The notes under the pieces: generated by a model | Told to the model about the DNA's origin: nothing | The model's database searches: none | What the model saw: the letters and a program-made list of their open reading frames with translations, nothing else | In this document: positions 27,301 through 42,300 of the stretch, one piece after another | How the letters are laid out: each line of letters opens with the position of its first letter | Numbering within the stretch: the first letter of the stretch is position 1 | Program-made: the position numbers and the translations under genes | NCBI RefSeq assembly: GCF_032362555.1 | Contig: NC_083506.1 | Location: forward strand, 8,231,501 to 8,295,500 | DNA: 64,000 nt | From: Amyelois transitella | Taxonomy: Eukaryota; Arthropoda; Insecta; Lepidoptera; Pyralidae | Reading direction: 5' to 3'

Positions 27301-30300
27301 GCATTCATGGAACCACAACTTGAGAGCAGTGTTCACAGATTGCAATTCTTCTTTCTTTATAAATAGTATTCCTTCCCAAATGCGAGATAAATCACGAAGA
27401 TTGAATACATAATGAAATTTCGCAGGAGTGGGAAGCATTTTAACCTAAACCAAAATACAACTCTTAAAGTTCAGACAACAACATGCGACTAATTTTATTT
27501 TTGAATAACTGAGTATTTGTACATACTTTAGTTTGCTGCCAGATAATTCTAGTAACAGGTACAAGCCTCGGCATAAAGTCTACAATTTTTTTATCGAAAC
27601 GAGTCTTGCAGAAATATCCTGCGCTAATAGTTTCTGAAATATTAATTACTCGATGTAAATTCTAACACTACAACATAATATTTTAACGACAATTGAATAT
27701 GTTAAGTGAATGAACACGTAGTATTTGAAACTCCTAAATAAATACTTAACCTTACCAAAAATCCTGTCCATTGACACGTTGCTGGGTAAAGTGCAGTTGA
27801 ATATATTAAATTGCCGTTTCAATCGAGGAGGAATGTCATTTCGACCACCACCTTTTTATAAAATAGAAATGTAAAAATCATCGCGATATTGGTACATTAA
27901 AAATAAATTAGATAAATCATTTTTCAGAATTAAAAAAATGGGACTTACAATTTATTAGCCGGTAGGCTAATAAATTGTAAGTCCCATTTTTTTATAAACT
28001 TCTTAAACATAGTAAGAAGAAATCTTAAATTACTTACCTGGATGAATCATTGCACCAAACATTTGTATGTCTGCGACAGTGGTAAAGTCTCCTGGCTTCT
28101 CCAAAGAGTAAAAGCCGCCACATTCCATCATTTGCCGCACTATTTCATTAGTAACCTACAATCGCAACATTTCATCATCATAATAAAAAAATATTTCATA
28201 AAACCTGATATTAAAACAAAAGACGAAGCCAGCTGTCGTCAGCCGAAGAGATACAAGAGATAGTAAACTGTATGTATGAAGCTTTGAATAAGAAAGGAAT
28301 GAAGTTGAATGTAAGTAAAACATTGGTTTTTGAAATGAAGGAAAAATTAACATCAGATGGCAAGTGTGAGAGTGATATTAAAAAGAGAGTGAACGCGGTG
28401 AACATGGTGATTGGAGCGTTGCATGCCTTCAGTCGAAAACTATACAATACTGTCAAAAACCCTATGCACACATAAGGACGTGTTGGTCCCATCATTTATG
28501 TATGAGAGTGAAAGTTAGTGGTGGCAAAAGAAGCACGAAAGCAGAATAACTGCGGTGAAAATGAGAGCGTTAAGGAGTATGATCGGTGTAAAATTGAGTG
28601 ACCGTGTAAGAAACAGAGTGATAAGGGAATGTTGTGACGTGAAAGAAAATGTACGATACGAATAGAAAAGGGTATGTTACGAGTAAGATGTTTGGTCATG
28701 TGGAGACGATTAATGTAGTCCACCTGCGACTAAGCAAATATACAAGGAGAGTGTGGAGGGTAAGGTCGGAGTGGGAAGGACTAGACGAACGTATCATGAT
28801 CAAATTATGGACGTCCTGGCAAGGTTCAGGTCAAGAGTACTCGAAACCGCCGAAGAGAAGAGAGTTATGATTGTGGATAAAGCGAAAGAAGTATGCAGAG
28901 ATCGTGACAAGTGGAAAGATGAAGTCTCTGCCTACCCCTCCGGGAAAAAGGCGTGATTTTATGTTTGTATTAAAACAAGCAATATCTACAGATGTAGACA
29001 TTGACTAAATAAAAAAGGTAAATAGTATAAATTAAGTCGTATTAAACATCATAATTTAATTCCAGTTTAGTAATCAGAAGTTTTTCTTATAATCAATATT
29101 ACCTGATCACCCCATGCATTGACAACTGGCATGTTTATATCGTCCACAAACACAGTCATTGATCTTCCACCTGGCGGTCCGTACGTCATGCCAACTCGTT
29201 TTTCTACATATGACTCGATAATGCGCTGAAAGAATGAAAATTCTTATAAGGACGGCTTAAATATTTTCTTATAAATGGTTTCCAATAAATAACATTGTGA
29301 TCACTATCTACATTTTAGATATTTATACTTATACCTGGAACATGTTTGGTGTTGTAGCCGAAGAAAAGTTAATCATCTTGTACAGCTTAACTTCGTTATC
29401 ATACTTCATCATATAACTCTTCAACATAACAGTCTTAGCTGTTCCCTGCTCACCTATCAACAGCACTGCCTTATTTTGTTTTGCAATAGTATCAATAAGG
29501 AATGATATACAGACGTTATCGACATTCGGTACCAATATCGATGCGTACTCTGGTACACTATCTTCGGGATAAATAAAATCTTCAACACTTTCAGACCTAA
29601 GAATATTAAAATATTATATTATTTTTACAAATGATAAAAATACATCAGTAATTTCATTTGCGGTTAGCTTATATATTTTAAGAAACATTGAAATTCATTA
29701 AACTCACCAATGCTGCCATACGCCTGTCTCATTTACCATGTATTCAAAAGGCATCACCCACTCTTTAGACTTTGCGCCAGGCCAGTCCATCTTTACTGGC
29801 AACTTGGTCATATACTCAGCCATACGCGTGCGTGCATCCAATTCCAACACCGCCCCCAGTGACCACATCATAGAGAATATAAACAGGCGCTCTAGATGAC
29901 GGTCAGTATGCATTTCTAAAATCATTATTTGGTATTTGTAGCCCAATGTGGTATAAAATTAGCACAATTTAACAGGTAGATATATAAACTTCTTTTTTCT
30001 TCTAATGAATATTGAAATAACTTACTTCCACCTGGGATTTCGATTTGCAAGAGACCAGTTAAGACGTCCACCGCTTGCCTAAAAAATTAAGAATTTTTAT
30101 AACAAAGTAATGCACGCAATCAATCCCAATGGCCGGTTTTATAATTTTTTACATACCTGACATAAATAGCTTCAAGCAACTTCATCTTTGCTGGTAATCT
30201 TTGTTGGACAAATGTATGTACATCGTTGTACACTTTGTTGAAGGCGTTACGAATAGAGTCAGCCTCTTTGGGACCACGTTTCTTCAACCAACCCTTTACA

Positions 30301-33300
30301 AAATATTAAATTTTAATAATGTTTTATAATGATTTAGTATTCAATTCCAATGTAAACTTCATTGTAACAAATTTTCTTTACGCAACAGCAACCACATAAT
30401 AAAAATATCTCAAGTCTTACCTCAAGAATAGGCTGCCATTTAAGAACAGAAGATGACAAAAACACCATTCCCATCCGACTGACCGTAGCAGGTGAAGCAT
30501 TATCTACGTTATCTGGCTCGAAAACCAGCTTACTGTTCTGCGCCATCGTGATGCGATCACCATTAGCCAAAGTCAAAGTTTTATTATCATCAAGCACAGA
30601 ATTTAAATTCTCAATCCATACAGCATCTACGGGACCATCTATAAAAAAAAAATCTATTAATATGAACATACTGAATTACAAATAAGATATATATCTTAAC
30701 CCTCTTTGTTAGGCGATGACTTAATTTTTATTATTTTTATAGGTGAAAATGATACTATTAAATATATCAATACCGAGTACAATCCATGTTGTGTCCGATT
30801 TTTTCACTTTGAGCGCTCGTCGCCACAAAGTAGAGAATATCCCGTCTGTCCAGTCATTAGTAGCGACATCCAATCGACCAAACATTTGAGGAGCTGTTAT
30901 AGCCTAAAAAATTAATATCGATATTATCAAGTAAAGAAAGTGTAACCATGTGGGTATTCAACTCTTAGCTAATGCTTACTTTAGGATTCATTCTCATCTC
31001 CTTATGTGGCTTACCCACTTCAGTGAGTGCAGACATCAAAGTATGAATGCAGGTTGTTTTTCCTGAACCAGTAGGTCCCATGGTCATCAGGCCATGTCGT
31101 ACAAGAGATGTCTCGAATAGCTGAATAATTTTCAAATTCCAGTCGGGATGATTGATAAGACCCGCTCTTTCAGTACACAAAGTGATAGCACGCTGCATTT
31201 CTCTGAAATTGACATAAAAATAATTGTCAAAAAAAATTTACATACCTATTTATATAACTATTTATAATCTATGAGAATAGTGACATTTTCACATATCCTT
31301 ATATACGGGAACGGGTGACAAAAATAATCTTGCTCATATAAAGAAGCTACCTCGAAATATTTATTCCCATAATCCCAACACTGTCACTTATGCAAAAATT
31401 GCAAAAATGAGTTACATATGTAATAACTCTCCTAATGCTTCCCTTAACTTGGTGCTATAACGTTACTTTTGTAGTACACATAGTTACCGCAGTATAAGCT
31501 ATTCATCTTGTAAAAATCTTCAAATATGACAATGTTATGGGATGTTAAAGTTTTAAATGCTTCTCTTTTAAATTGTGTTTTTGCATAAGTGACAGTGTCG
31601 CACCGGGGGTGCGTGTGATTACGTTATTTTACCTGTGTACAGTCTGACTAAGCTTCATACCAGGGAACAGGTCTTCAATCAAAGACACAAACAATGGTTC
31701 ATCTTCATCCACTAATTTGGACACATTCATTTCCCTAGGAATTAATAAATCAGATTAAAATTTCAGAAAAAATTTTTACATATGTAATAGTAAATAAAAG
31801 AACATACTTCAGTACTCTCATCATGATGTTCTCCTCTGTGCTATCCGGATTGGCTCTCTTCTGGGCACCCATAGTTCTCAACACAGACAAAATGTTTCTC
31901 AACCCGAAGTCATAATGCACTTGTTTCGATAACTGTTCCTCGCATAATTTGTATAACGTAAAGAATTTACGTGCTGAAAATTGTATAGCAAATAAGCAAT
32001 GACCAAATCAGCACAAATACTTACTTTTTCTTTCTAATACTTCCTCTTTTTCCCAAAAAAAAATAATAATCATGAGATTACCTAGCAGAATATTCTCCTT
32101 GAAGCCACAACTGGCCAGTTTTACTCGAATAATGATCTGTCTGTCAGGTACCATCATGGCTACGGAGCGGAACTGAATCTTTAAGTTTTCTGGCAATTCC
32201 TGGCGTCCTGCGTATCCAGGATTCATGGTGATAATAAAAGCGAATTCAGGGTTTAGACTAACGGTGTCGCCATCGCTTTAAAATAAAAAAGAATTGTTAT
32301 TTAGTTCCCTTTTATGGTTTTAAGCTAAATGAGTACTTTCGTTAAAGCTTTAAAATCAACATTCATCACGCACGTGAGTTTTAGTTTTTATTCTAAAAAA
32401 AGTGTATGAGGTCCCAAAGAAAAATAGGTCACTATAAAACAGAAAATGAAATTAAAAATCATTTTTACCTAAATATAAAGAAATCTCTCTTTTCTCGTCT
32501 AGCTGTCAGACAAATATAGATTTGTTGTGCTGCCACCGATAGTACAGGAAGTTCAATTCGGTTGAATTCGTCAAAGCATCCCCAAGTTCCTGATTGTGCA
32601 AGACCTTTGTAAATACGGCCAAGACCTGAATTCAGAATATTTTTATCAATCTCTTTTAATTACATAATTTATGTTTGTGGTTAGAATTAAATATACTCGT
32701 AATATAATTGCCAAAAAAAAGGAATCTGACTTTTCAAGTCGGACAGTTACATAATACATACATACAAGTACACAGATTTATAAAGCATAAGCAACAGTAC
32801 AACCAATTAACAAAACTCAGTTTATAAAAGTTAAGTGCTTTTGAACTTATTTGCATAAATAAATCAAATACCATTTTTTGAAATACCTCTGAAATCCATT
32901 TGATCTGAACAATTGAACACAATAACGAGTTTTCCGAGGGTCCGACCCATATCCTTGGTAGTTTCCGTCTTCCCAGTTCCGGCTGGACCTGCTGGGGCGC
33001 CCCCCATGCTCATACCGATGGCTTGTGATAACGTAATATAGCACCGATCAGTCAGCGGCGTGATTACTAGACGCTCGGTAATACCAAGATATTCATTCTA
33101 GGTAAAATCATAACGTTTTATTAGAATTTTTAGTCTTGAAATCTTAAAGTCGCAGAAACTTGTATAAATTGTCCTCTATCACTCAGCTAAGCAAAGGCAT
33201 ATTTGTATGCTATCAACATAATTAAAAGTAAATTTATCTCATACTTGTCATAAACAATTTACCTGATACAAGAAATCGACATCAGTAATAGACACAATAC

Positions 33301-36300
33301 AATCGTCTGAATCTTCAAAGTAGTAAAATCGGGCTTGCTTCTGCCATTCAAAATCGATTGGAGACTTTATTCTCATGCGCACCAAGTCATCAAAAATATC
33401 TCTGGGAATTTAGAAATGACATTTTATCAAACATCGTCTATACCTCATGCGTATGCTGCTTGTAGGTAGGCCAACAATCATAAGCATATTTGGACCTTGG
33501 ATAAGAATTTAAGTTTAATTGTATGAATGAAGATAGGGTTACCGTCAGAAATATACAATAAGCATACCTTTGATGTACATGGATAGTGATCATCGTCTCT
33601 ACTCTTGTTCTAGCCAATGGAGTTAAATCAGTCACTGTTTGATCAATCAACCCGTTCAGTAGGTCCAGATTCTTCTGGTTGGTCAGTCTCATAATGAAAC
33701 GATCTACCTTCGCCTTTTTCAAAGCATATTCGGCATCAGATGTCCACAGAATTTGCATACCAAGCAGACCAGCCTTAAATAGAGTAAAATGTAGAATTTT
33801 TCACAATTATATATCATAAAAATTTATTTTGTATGTGGTACGCACCTGGCCAGGGAAGTTCCAAAAACCAACTAAAAACTCAAATTCAGGATCGCCAGCC
33901 ATTGTTTGTGATATATTTGCTATCATGTTTCTCACTGTATCTTTCATTGTATCCAGCAATGTGTTTAACCAAATCTAAAAGTTTTTTTTTTAATAAGAAT
34001 ATAATGAAAATGTAAATATTTTGTCAATCTTAAGCAATGTAATTTTTTTCAAAAAGTTACCTCCACACCTCCAATACATGCGACTGGTCTGTCAAGTGGT
34101 ATTGTTTCTCCATTGTCAGAGTTCATATTTATTATCCTCTCTTTGTCATCGAAATCGACTGTATACATTGCATCGAAGATACTTGGTAGATGTGGCTGTA
34201 TACAAAAAATAGGGCAGATAATACGAGTATATAAGTGGGGCAAAGAAACAATTATTAGTGAATGAAAACTCGCAAACCTGAATAGAATGGGGATCCGAGG
34301 CTTGACCCAAAATTTCCAACAATACTGGATCTGATACAAAGAAGAACCTTGGGAAAATAAGTCGTTTAGTTTCCAAGTAACCAGTGAGCGACTTCTGGCA
34401 AGCTTCTAGCTGTTCATATAAATGAGGCAGTAACTGTTTTAACGTATCATCTGATGTGCAAGTTTCTACACAATTAACTATGTCACGCGCACGATACATG
34501 ATTTTCACGTAGGTTTTATCGATGGTCTGAAAAAAATATTTTAATCAGATATTTGTCAAAATTATACAAGTATCAAAATAATCTAGGTAATTAAATGAAA
34601 ACTGACCCCAAACCTCTTTGCTTCAGCTGGCAGTTGCTTAGCAATGTCTCCACCAACGAATACGGCTTCCAGATACATCCACAAATTCTGGACTTGAAGC
34701 CACTTCTCCAGAATTTCACTAGTGCTCACCAATTTGTTGATCCAAAGTAAAATATCTTTTTTAAACGGAGCATTGTACCTTTAATAAATACATTTAAAAA
34801 TTAATATAATAAGTATAGATATAAAATATTGATAGATAAGAAAATAATATATATTGATAGCAAATAATATAAATAGATAGCAATATAGACAGATAGAAAT
34901 AAATTAAAAAAATTCTAATGTAAGATCACTTTTAACTTAATTTTTACTTATAGACACATTTTAACATAAAACGTAGATTAAACTTCGTACATACCTATTG
35001 GAAGCTAAAGAGTTAAGGACCATCAAAGAGTCTTCCAGTAACGTGATAATATCCAGTGTATCTTGAGCTTTTATCAACAACTCGCCACGGTTCTTAAATG
35101 GTGCAAACGTAAGATCTATCACTGCCCAGTCAGCAATAATCTGTTTGAGTTTCGCTTCGATATCTTTCTCTTTGACGGCACTTATGCAAATATCCTGAAG
35201 AAACAGGTTTAAATTAGAAGCCAAAGATAATAAACGATCTTATAATTGTTAAAAATATACAACTTTATTAAATCAATGTCAAATAGAAATAAAGCATAGT
35301 TAAACATCTCACCTCAACATCTTCCTTGTTCTTCAACAATGGAGCTTCCATAACATTGGCTAAAGTGAAGGAATCAGATTCTACGTCCAACACACAATCT
35401 AAAAATGAAATGATTACATTAGACCAAACCCAAACATTTTGTTTACTAAAAATAACACTATAATAATATCTATTTTATACTAACTCATCAACTTTTCCAG
35501 CCTTCTCCAGTGGCGATCTTTCATAGACTTATCTGCCATTAGCTCTAATAATGGACAGGTTTCGTTGAAGTCATCAATTTTATTCTTCAGTTCTATAAAA
35601 GCTGGCCAATCCTTCATACCTCTTGGCAGCTTACGACACCTACGTATTATTAATTAAAAACTATCACAATACAAATAAATATGTAGTTACCAAAACCTTA
35701 AGATATTCCTATGTTCATTTTTACAGTATTTTTCATAGTTGAATTATTTTCAAAGGAAAATTTAGAAGTATTAACGTCACCTTAAATCAAATTCAGCTAA
35801 TTGTGCGATGATTTGTTCGATGTCAATTTCCACCCACGGCGTTTCAAAATAGCCATCGATCGAGTTCATTACTGCTAGATATAAACTGTACCTGTTATAG
35901 GGAACAAACGAAAATTATCTTTGCGAATACTAAATATTTAAATAGATTGTTTCTTAACGGTTTTATTTCAAAATATATTGTTATTTATCAAATTACAACA
36001 GACTAGTAAAAACCATGTCTTTGAATATGAAGTGAAAAGTATTAATAAATATCATTATATCAACGAACAGTTTGCTCAATAGATTGAATTCTTTCTTCTT
36101 TTGGTGTAGAATCGGGTAGTCTTTTACTTCCATTCCGAATAAAGTTTCACCATTGGAATACATTTCAAATCTTCTCCATAAATCATCAAACCTTGACTGG
36201 AACATTATGACTCTGAAACAAGATAGATATATATTTACTTATGTAGGTACATAATTCAGATAGCAAAAACACAGTTTAATAATAAACATGGCCTTTGAGA

Positions 36301-39300
36301 TTCCTAACGCGATATACATTTTCAACATACTGATTTTCGGTATGCTTTAAATAAATAAACACGAAACCTTTATCTAGGACAATCATTGAATAAGAAAACG
36401 GAATTTGCAAACCTGTCACTAGCTTCTCTAGCGCTCAGCCCTGGGCTCATTGGTCCAAATGCATCATAATCCGCGTCAAATTTCAAAACATCTTCCATGA
36501 AGGTAGAAACGCCTTCAGTCAACTCTTTTTGGAGAGGACCTTGCATTTCTACAATCCTCTGTTGTACTTGTTGAGACTAAAAAAAATATTATTAGGTTTT
36601 TATCATACAATTTATTATTTTTCACTAATAAAATTTTAAAACCAATTCTTACCGTCGTTAGCATATTTGTGAATGCATATCGTAACCCATACACTATATC
36701 TGCATCTTCTTTTGGTATGTCGATGTGAAATTGAGCGAAGGTTGCATAACTTTCTTCAATCAAATCTAATTCCATGTCCATTCTACAAAATCAATTAATA
36801 TTCATACAAAATAATGAAGCACCTAAATTGGCACTAATGTTTAAAAGTATCATTTAATTTTACTATTAGGATACACGTTATAGTTTACCCTATAAACTCT
36901 TCACGAATCAAAGCCAGACACAGCATGGCAACTCTGACATCATCCAAATCTTTGATTTTCTTGCCCATGGTCTTCATGCGATCATTGATAAACTGCATCA
37001 TTTTTAATACTCGTTCTTTATATGCGTTGCTCAATAACTTTCCAAGGATTCGTTTCCACTCTATCGACTCCAAGTGCAACGCCAACTTAATTTTTTCTAA
37101 GTACAAGAAGTATTTGTATTTTTAAACTCTTAACTTTATGAATAAAACTAGTTTAAATATAAGTTTAAATTTTGAAACAGGCAGTCAATCAGTTTCTATC
37201 TACATTAAGATCAAGACAATTTTAGGTGAAAAATATCAGATATCATCATACCCATATTTATTTGAATAGAACCAATTATATGTCTTTCTGGCAAGTTGAG
37301 GACCTCCTCTGTTTGTCCCTCGTACTTCTTCAACATATCACTTATAATAACGTTCAGTGGATTAGAGTCTACAAAATCTTGTACTTGCTTCACTCTATCT
37401 TCAGCCCATAGAGGAGCAAATCTTCCATAAGCCTTATCACATAAAATTTATTGAAATAATAAAGTCTCAACGCTTAATAAAAAGAGAACTCAAATATAAT
37501 TAAATGATACCTTCAACAGCTTTTCTATGTCCGGTTTATACATATACATCATTCCTTGCAAAGCCATCACCGATCGTACAATATCCTTATGTTCGGATAC
37601 CATACGAAAATAACTTCTTATGCCCATCATGCCAGAGCCTGACTTCGAACCTTAAATATACACAAAAATTGATTGAGCTAAAATTATATGAAAACCAGGT
37701 ATTGTAGAAAATCAAAGGACACGGCTATTTTATTTATTGGAGTACGGTGTCCCACACTTGGAAGTAAGTTTGGCGCTCCATCACTCTAATCATCCATCAA
37801 ACATCAAAGCATATAGTTAAAACTAGTGATAAATAATGAACAAGCAAGTGTTTAACAATGACATACAAAAAATAATATAAAGCTTAGTCATACCACTCAT
37901 GCTAGCAGTAGCAGTTAGTGAATGACCTTGCATTTGTTCTCTCTTTAATTGTTCTTGTTGACCCCACATAAATACATTACGATGCAAATCCATTATGCAG
38001 TTCAAAACCACCTGGCAAATAAACAATTTTCAGTTTCTAGTCGTATCTCAATAAATATTATCCAAACAACAATGATTGACCATGCTTTGTACAGGCTTAG
38101 AGAAATTTATGTTCATTTCCATTAAATTTACTAAAGATGTATGTATACATTATGAGTTTATTTTATATTTTTCTGCATTACAAGACTTTAATTGTGTAAT
38201 TATTAATGCTTCAAAATTAATTGCTTAAAAACCTGTGAGAATGAAGTTTGGATTTCTTCCAGTGTAGGTTTAATCAGAATTCGTGGTATCATCAACTGCA
38301 TCATGGTCAGCATAAGTGGCTTTAACTTTTTCTGCTCTTCTGGATCTATCGTCATCGTCAAAAAGCTAAAAAACACACCACACACATAAAAACCTATTAA
38401 TAAGTATACATTTCACGCAATTATTTTTCCATCTCCCTTCATGATCCATTCCCTTTTGCATTCCCAGTTGTTGATTTCCAGACTCGGGTCAGGTCATAAA
38501 ACAGCAAGCAAATATTCTCCCGCGCATGTTCAAAGGTTTGGTAGAATCTTAAGTGTTGGTTGCCTGCTTTTTACTGTAAGTGGGTGGTAATGTTACATAC
38601 ATACATAAAATCACGCCTCTTTCCCGGAGGAGTAGGCAAAGACTACCTCTTTCCACTTGCCACGATCTCTGCTTCATCCACATTCATAATGTAATTCATG
38701 ATGGTAATGTTAACCATATAAAAGTATAAAGTATGTAGTCATCTTCCACTTCCACACACGAAATTACATAACTATTGAATAAGCTTCCTTGTACTAAGGT
38801 ACTGATAAAAGATGTAATTATTAATCCATTGACTTTGGTGAAAACAAAAAGTAACTTAATAAAACCTGGATACTGAAGCTCTCCTTCTTAACATATCCAA
38901 ACTTTGTCTGGTACATTTGATGAGTGCCTCCAAACATTTAGTAGCGAAGTATGCGAACAATTCATTGCATTCGTTTATAGTTGGGGTTATTTCAAATCTG
39001 TCGGGATTCTCAATCTCCAAAAATGCTACAATTAACAAATTTATTAATTATATGATGTGAAAATGGTCTTGATGATATGAAAAAAAAATTGAGTTCGGTA
39101 ATTTGCAAATTTGTTCGGTAATAAAGACTGTGTAACTCCCATTGCTGGGTACTAATGCTGATAATCATAATTATGTTGTCAGCTTTCTATTAGTTAGGAC
39201 TCTTGAATATAAAAATACAATCGTCGAGACAATGATTAAATATTCATAAATATAGTACCTGCGTCTTCTGGGAACACTCTGGTTGCTGAGGTGACTGGTT

Positions 39301-42300
39301 TTAAAGCTTTTTCTATGTCCAGCCTAAAACGAGCAAAATTTACATACATACATACATATGGTCACGTCTAGATCCCTTGCGGGGTAGACAGAGCCAACAG
39401 TCTTGAAAAGACTGACGAAGAGCCACGTTCAGCAAAATTTAAATGCGCAAAATCTCTTTTTTTAAGTTAAACAATATTAAAAAACTGAAAAGGTCCCTAA
39501 ACTAGATAACGAAACGGACAAAATCTTTGCACAATACTGCCAGTGTTTTAGCATCTAATATATAAAAAAATATTTGAGGCTAAATAAATGAGAAAAACAT
39601 ACCAATTGTCTTGCAAGTCCTTAATTTGTTTCGATGGAACACTGTCCAGAAATTTATTTATCAATTCAATGACGGCGATTTCAGCATTCCAAGACTTCTG
39701 CTGTAAATCCGCAGCTAGAAATTTTAAAATTCGTTAAATTCGTATTTATCAGTGTATGAGAATTTTCTAAATAAGTTGATGAAAAATGTAAAAAGCACTT
39801 ACCTATTTCATCTCGCCTTACCAAATTTTCTTCGTAAAAAACAGTAGGATCAACTGCTTGCTCCGGCAAGTACACAAGCATCGTCTTAGTTATTGATAAT
39901 AAAATAGCATCAATTCGAGCTTCTTTCATATCTACGACCTAAAAAATAATCTGTGTTATTGTATAAAACAGAATATTCATGTAATCTAAATAAGAAAATA
40001 AATACTTAGACGCAATACAAAGTTAAACTGAAAACCACATTTGGCACGTTACCCATTAAATTGAAGTGCTATCTATGCTAGCCGTGTTACTATCCTTGAG
40101 TGATCACTTAGAAATACTTGTATCCAAGAGTACGCAATTAACAATCTTAATAAAATAAAATAAATAAGTGATCACCTCTTTTACGAATAAATCCACCTCA
40201 TCCAAAATAAATTCTATCCTGTCACAATACGCTGGTATTTCTAACGAAGTCCAAGTTATTGTAGATAAACCAGGCTGGAAAGCCTTCTCCAGTTTTATTA
40301 GTTGAGCCCGAAGCAATGGTAAATAGAGTTTTGGCATACTCCTGTTAAATTTTTCGGAGAAATTATGATTCGAAATTGGTTTATTATTCAAAATCACAAA
40401 AATCTTACAAAGTACCTCGACCTAAAAGAACAAAACGTTGTATCTACTAAACTATTCGTACACCTAACTAATAAATTCGATGAATTTATTTACTCACTTT
40501 CGTATTGTGTTATTCCTGTCAACTAAATACTTGATTCTCTCGAAACTACCCAAAATTTTTTCCTTACAAAATGCTACTATTTGGGCGCCGTCTGGTACAC
40601 CTTGAAATTTTATTCATTGATTAAGAATTTCAATATAAAATGGAACATAAAAAAATATAACTATTTCTAAAAGTTAAATCAATACTAACTTAAACCCAGC
40701 TGCCACATGTACTCCACCTCCCTTATACACTCAGGAATGTAGACGCTAAAGTTTACGATGTACATATTGGTCACTGGATGCCTAATAAGAAGTGGTGCTA
40801 TTAATCCCAACCGCACCTAAAACCAAAGTTTTATTTCAAATCAAAACGAAATGATAAGGATAGTAATTTTTTTATTTAGATAATGTTCAGATTACAACAA
40901 AGCGGTTGTTGTTCTCGTAATAAGTATGGACAAAAAGAAATATCTAACTAAAAAAATAAAAATGAAATTCGTTTTATTAATTTACCTGACCGACATTTTC
41001 TTCCCAAGCTCTGTGATAAATTAACTCAAACTCGGTAAACACGATGGTCATCACATTGTACAATTTTATACAACGCTGGGTGTTCTGAAAAACAGAATAA
41101 ATTTTGGCTAGCGAGAGAGAGTAATGTAATGTATGGAGGTCAATATCCAGTAATAATGTATATAACTATGGCTACAATGGAAATGAAGAAGTGCTTCCAG
41201 ACTTACCATGTGCGTAATTACTTCGTGATGTTGGATAAACTCTTGCATAGGCGCTTTTATATTTTGATCATAAAATCTTATCCATAGAACTCTGCCTGCT
41301 ACTGGGGGCATGTTCCTAGGTAGCTCCGGATTTTCTCTTTCTTCGTTATATCTACAGAATATATGATGGCACGGTTACTTTAAAAAGATTCAATAAAACT
41401 AAATCTTGTACTTTATCTTCAGCAATTGAATTAAATTTACCAATATCGCTAATCTAGACTACAAAAGTTACTTAAAATATTGGATTATCTAAAAATTAAC
41501 CAACCTATCACGTAACGCTTCAATTTCCGATGTGTACATACTAATTAAGTCATAGTATTGATCTTCTAAGTACAAACAGTCTAGCTTGAGTGTTTCAAAT
41601 CGTTTGAGCAGGTGTAATGCGATTTCAGTTGTGGGACATTTATTGACGCTCTAGAAATATAAACAAATGATAAAGTAAAAAAATATATAAAAAAAGAACT
41701 TCATAGAAATGAACTCAAAAAGTATTATTTACAGCAATCATGAAGTTCTCCAACAGCAGTTCTTGAGTTGCTACATTATCTTTATACTGTTTGTAATCCT
41801 TATCGAAATCTGGACGCCTGGTAAAAAAAATTAAATGTTTTAAAATTTTTAACACATTGTGAACTTGACTCTGAAGTATTTAGTACCTGTGATCTAAAGC
41901 ATCATACGTCTTCGTGGATATAGTTTTGAATAACTTGTTAAAATTTGCAGCATACTCTTCGATACCCTCTAAAGTAGTTTTATTCAAAACGTAGTATGTA
42001 ATATAAGTTTGAAACAAATCTGTTATCTGTAAAAGTTTTATGAAATTGTTGCTACATTTTTGGTAAAATTAGTACCTACATACTGGATTTAATGGATAAA
42101 AATCCGGAAAAATCAAGTTTTCTATGTAAATTGGCAATTTCCTAGAGAGTTTTGCTTGGTTTCTTACCTTCAACAATCTTCGCTTAAATGTTTCAAATTT
42201 TCCAAATATGTACATTTCAGAGCAATCAAAAGGTCTTTCATCTGCCGCCTCCATCATTTCTTTTTGGGTTTCAGTGTAACATTCCCGGTAAAAACTATAC

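Larger units (their letters stand above)
27280..29950 (-). other. dynein AAA3
   Basis: Exon 29335-29596 contains [15 protein letters not shown], the typical AAA3 Walker A. The next exon (near 29102-29225) contains [16 protein letters not shown], the Walker B. The following intron (about 28157-29101) holds a LINE remnant. Further exons give [16 protein letters not shown] and [16 protein letters not shown]. Confidence 0.9.

Noticed and set aside
28042..28263. Open frame on + strand near 28042
   Set aside because: Its first part is antisense to a dynein AAA3 exon and the rest is LINE remnant.
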